Below, piece by piece: positions 62,136 through 64,000 of a stretch of DNA of 64,000 nucleotides. The notes beneath the pieces are model-generated. The model was not told where the DNA came from, searched no databases, and saw only the letters and a program-made list of their open reading frames with translations. The translations under genes and the position numbers were made by a program. Every line of letters begins with the position of its first letter. Positions within the stretch are counted from its first letter, which is position 1. Location: assembly GCA_012103325.1 (NCBI GenBank), contig WLWY01000008.1:62001-126000 (forward strand), written 5' to 3'. This DNA is from Alphaproteobacteria bacterium. GTDB taxonomy: Bacteria > Pseudomonadota > Alphaproteobacteria > UBA8366 > GCA-2717185.

Positions 62136-62852
62136 ATGAACCTGACAACCATTGAAAAAAGCACCAATTCTCTACGCCACAATTCCCCCCTCAGCGGAAT
62201 TGCGCTGACGCGTGCGCCCCTTCCCTTCGACCTTGAACTGGGAAAAGATCATTATAACGCGCTGCGTCGCATGCTGAAGCGAGCGCTTACGACAGCGCGC
62301 AACGCGGAGCGGCGGATCGTCGAACAGCAAGCCGAGATCGAGCGCCTGCAGAAACTAAGCGTTACAGATGCCACAACCGAACTGCTCAACCGGCGCGGAT
62401 TTTTGGACTCCTTAAATCGGGCGATTGAACGGGGACGAAGATACGGAGAGCCGGCTGTGTTGCTGTTGATCGACCTCGACGGATTCAAACAGATCAACGA
62501 TACCTACGGTCATTCCGCTGGCGATTTTGTTCTGTCGGTGGTCGCTGCCAGTCTCAAAAGCGCGGTCAGACTGGTGGACGATGTCGCGCGGATCGGCGGT
62601 GACGAGTTCGCCGTCATCATGAATAAAATGCCCCATCAGAATGCCGACATACACGTCAAGGCCATCGAGGATACGCTAAACGGTTTAGCTGCGCGCTGGG
62701 GCCACGACAGCATTCCGATCCGCGCCAGCGTCGGCAGTCAATGCTTCGGTCAAAGCTCGGTCGAACCTGCAGAAGTGCTCTACGCCCGTGCGGATAACGC
62801 GATGTACCGAAAGAAAGATAGCAGGCACGCACTACCGCCAGCTGCGGAGTGA
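62136..62852 (+). CDS. Diguanylate cyclase (single GGDEF domain)
   Basis: 238 residues. A coiled coil at about 35-80 (ARNAERRIVEQQAEIERLQK) precedes a GGDEF domain at about 80-235 with active motif RIGGDEFAV and an inhibitory-site RLVD five residues before it, so product inhibition is expected. No receiver, PAS or membrane segment. ATG 62136 has GGAGCAGGA upstream; an ATG at 62109 is the alternative, the one at 62040 is unlikely. A possible CtrA site lies upstream. Its stop TGA overlaps the first base of the downstream repeat element. Confidence 0.9.
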   Translation: MNLTTIEKSTNSLRHNSPLSGIALTRAPLPFDLELGKDHYNALRRMLKRALTTARNAERRIVEQQAEIERLQKLSVTDATTELLNRRGFLDSLNRAIERGRRYGEPAVLLLIDLDGFKQINDTYGHSAGDFVLSVVAASLKSAVRLVDDVARIGGDEFAVIMNKMPHQNADIHVKAIEDTLNGLAARWGHDSIPIRASVGSQCFGQSSVEPAEVLYARADNAMYRKKDSRHALPPAAE

Positions 62853-63114
62853 TACCAAGGATCGTTGATAGTGACCCCTCGAGATCGCGAATGCGGTCCG
62901 TCGGGTAGGAGGGGCGGCGCAGGCGATGCGGGGCATCGTCAAGCCGTTCCAACGCCCTCCGACGGACCGCATTCGCGACCCGAAGGGCGGCTTATCCAGG
63001 CTTTCGGGCAGCGTCGCGCCCGGCTTCCGATGTCCCGCATCGCCGCGCCGTGCGCTCCTTGCCGAAAACCTGGATAACCCGTCTCTATGGGTCACTATCA
63101 GCGCTCCTTGGTAT
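62852..63114. mobile_element. MITE-like palindromic element of 263 bp
   Basis: The terminal inverted repeats are 26 bp (62852-62877 and 63089-63114), 24 of 26 matching, starting ATACCAAGG. TA dinucleotides at 62853-62854 and 63112-63113 could be an IS630-like target duplication. Inside: a 20-bp perfect inverted repeat (62885-62904 with 62959-62978), a 16-bp repeat with one mismatch (62992-63007 with 63062-63077), and the two hairpin loops hold segments (62922-62938 and 63028-63044) complementary to each other at 16 of 17 positions. No coding capacity for a transposase. It sits between two convergent genes. Confidence 0.75.
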
Positions 63115-63131
63115 TACATACCAAAATCAGG

Positions 63132-64000
63132 CTAAGGCAACGCCGCCTGCTGAAGTACCGGCTGGCAGGGAGGAATATTCAAGCTACCGCGGCATAGATG
63201 AAGCGCCCAGCTGTTACGGACGCCAGCCTTTGCGAGCGCGGTCTGCATACCCTTCAGCGCCGTTCTTTCGACAGGTCCCGCAAGCAGCCGGTACATCACC
63301 CGACCATCGGATACGACCTTCGAAACGATCGTTGTAATCTCCGAGTGCTGCGCGCCCAGACGTGCCGCATTCTTCTGTTTGCGAAAGCTGCCCATAACAA
63401 GGTAAATCGCCGGCTCAACTGCCTGCTCCGATATCTGACGAACCGATACGAGTTGCAAAGGTTTGCTTTTCTGTCCAGCTACGGACCCGTCTTCGATGAG
63501 TTTTTCCCGAGGCGCGGAAAGATTTCCCAACGAGGACCTATCCGCCAGAACCAAACCGTCAAAGTCCAATCCACGATGTACGCTCACAGGCCGACTCTTT
63601 GCCGTCTCCCGCCGCGGCACCCCATCAAATGCGCTCAGCTGAAAATTAGGTGAAGCCTCGTTGCCGTTAGAAGTGAACGCCAGAGTCGGCTGCTCTACCG
63701 AGTCATCAGCGCTGCCCGCCCAGAACTCGGCGCTATCGGCATCGTCCGCATCCGGCACCCGCCACGTCGATGCCATCGCTGTCCAGCTATCCCCGAAATC
63801 GCCCTCATAATCGACACAGACGTGCTTGCCTTGCAGCACCCGCAACGTCGCGCAATCCTGATTCACGGCAAGCGACAGGGCATGATCCCCGACGCCCTTG
63901 CCTGAAAATACATAACTGACACCCGTCGCCGTCCACGAAACGATCTGATACGCCGGCAGAAAGCAACCGCCGACAAACAAACCCATCGCCACGACTAGCC
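63132..64000 (-). CDS. SPOR-domain lipoprotein-like protein, 5' end beyond the window
   Basis: At least 289 residues; the frame remains open to the window edge, and the real start is probably outside because the visible start is a GTG at 63992 with no positively charged signal peptide head. FVGGC near the visible start resembles a lipobox. The middle part has a Trp-containing YEGDFGDSWTAMASTW domain. The C-terminus (about 195-265) is a SPOR domain: PAIYLVMGSFRKQKNAARL, VSDGRVMYRLLAGPVERTAL. SPOR domains bind denuded peptidoglycan at division sites. Convergent with the GGDEF gene over the repeat element. Confidence 0.75.
   Translation of the reverse strand, partial: LVVAMGLFVGGCFLPAYQIVSWTATGVSYVFSGKGVGDHALSLAVNQDCATLRVLQGKHVCVDYEGDFGDSWTAMASTWRVPDADDADSAEFWAGSADDSVEQPTLAFTSNGNEASPNFQLSAFDGVPRRETAKSRPVSVHRGLDFDGLVLADRSSLGNLSAPREKLIEDGSVAGQKSKPLQLVSVRQISEQAVEPAIYLVMGSFRKQKNAARLGAQHSEITTIVSKVVSDGRVMYRLLAGPVERTALKGMQTALAKAGVRNSWALHLCRGSLNIPPCQPVLQQAALP

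Overview
The window is GC-rich chromosomal DNA from an alphaproteobacterium, most likely a Rhodospirillales-like, probably aquatic lineage; I cannot name the genus. The evidence is the pleD-divK pair, the EipB (DUF1849) envelope protein, a DinB with an N-terminal Cys4 segment, gatCAB, and the gene order topA-rnr-NUDIX-rpmG-pleD/divK-dinB, which I recall as conserved in this class. There are no phage genes, transposase genes, CRISPR arrays or rRNAs. One tRNA, tRNA-Ser(GCT), is present.

Layout. (1) 1-2.7 kb: the end of a molybdenum hydroxylase large subunit, translationally coupled to a ThDP enzyme. (2) 2.9-6.3 kb: three co-oriented unusual genes, a TPR/2-oxoglutarate oxygenase, a protein-kinase-like protein and a transglutaminase-like protein. 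(3) 6.3-11.4 kb: mostly minus-strand metabolic genes (enolase superfamily, DUF427, VOC, TauD-like dioxygenase, fatty acid desaturase). (4) 11.4-18.9 kb: a complete polar amino acid ABC transporter, phenylalanine hydroxylase, a secreted dienelactone-hydrolase-like protein and a sensor kinase with a periplasmic amino-acid-binding-type domain. (5) 19-29.2 kb: a catabolic-looking block with an MlrC-type M81 protein, a maleate isomerase/Asp-Glu racemase-like protein, two SDRs, two more ThDP enzymes, tRNA-Ser, a Cys/Met-type PLP enzyme and a substrate-binding protein with no signal peptide. (6) 29.2-36.1 kb: an EAL phosphodiesterase, a PuuE-like deacetylase, a lone Lrp/AsnC effector domain, gatCAB and ruvX. 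(7) 36.3-41.5 kb: a CHASE2/nucleotidyl cyclase with inverted domain order, a small secreted protein and an M48 protease with SH3 and SHOCT-like ends. (8) 41.6-64 kb: a hydratase, VOC, MlaA, pyrB-pyrC-plsY-dprA, topA-rnr, an S41 lipoprotein peptidase, NUDIX, rpmG, pleD-divK, a ROK kinase, dinB, EipB, a 2-hydroxyacid dehydrogenase, a GGDEF protein, a 263-bp palindromic repeat and a SPOR lipoprotein cut by the window end.

The most interesting item is the cyclase at 36334-38793. It has two class III cyclase domains in one chain. The first keeps the transition-state Asn/Arg and the purine-contacting Lys but has lost a metal Asp. The second keeps both metal Asp residues but has lost the Asn. This is the division of labour of the mammalian C2/C1 halves, here placed before a CHASE2 sensor instead of after it. 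Other points worth attention are the MITE-like element at 62852-63114, whose two hairpins have complementary loops, a dihydroorotase paralog lacking the HxH metal motif, the signal-less substrate-binding protein beside a ThDP enzyme, and the oxygenase/kinase/transglutaminase trio. Several c-di-GMP proteins occur (PleD, an EAL protein, a lone GGDEF), with a CtrA-like site before the last.
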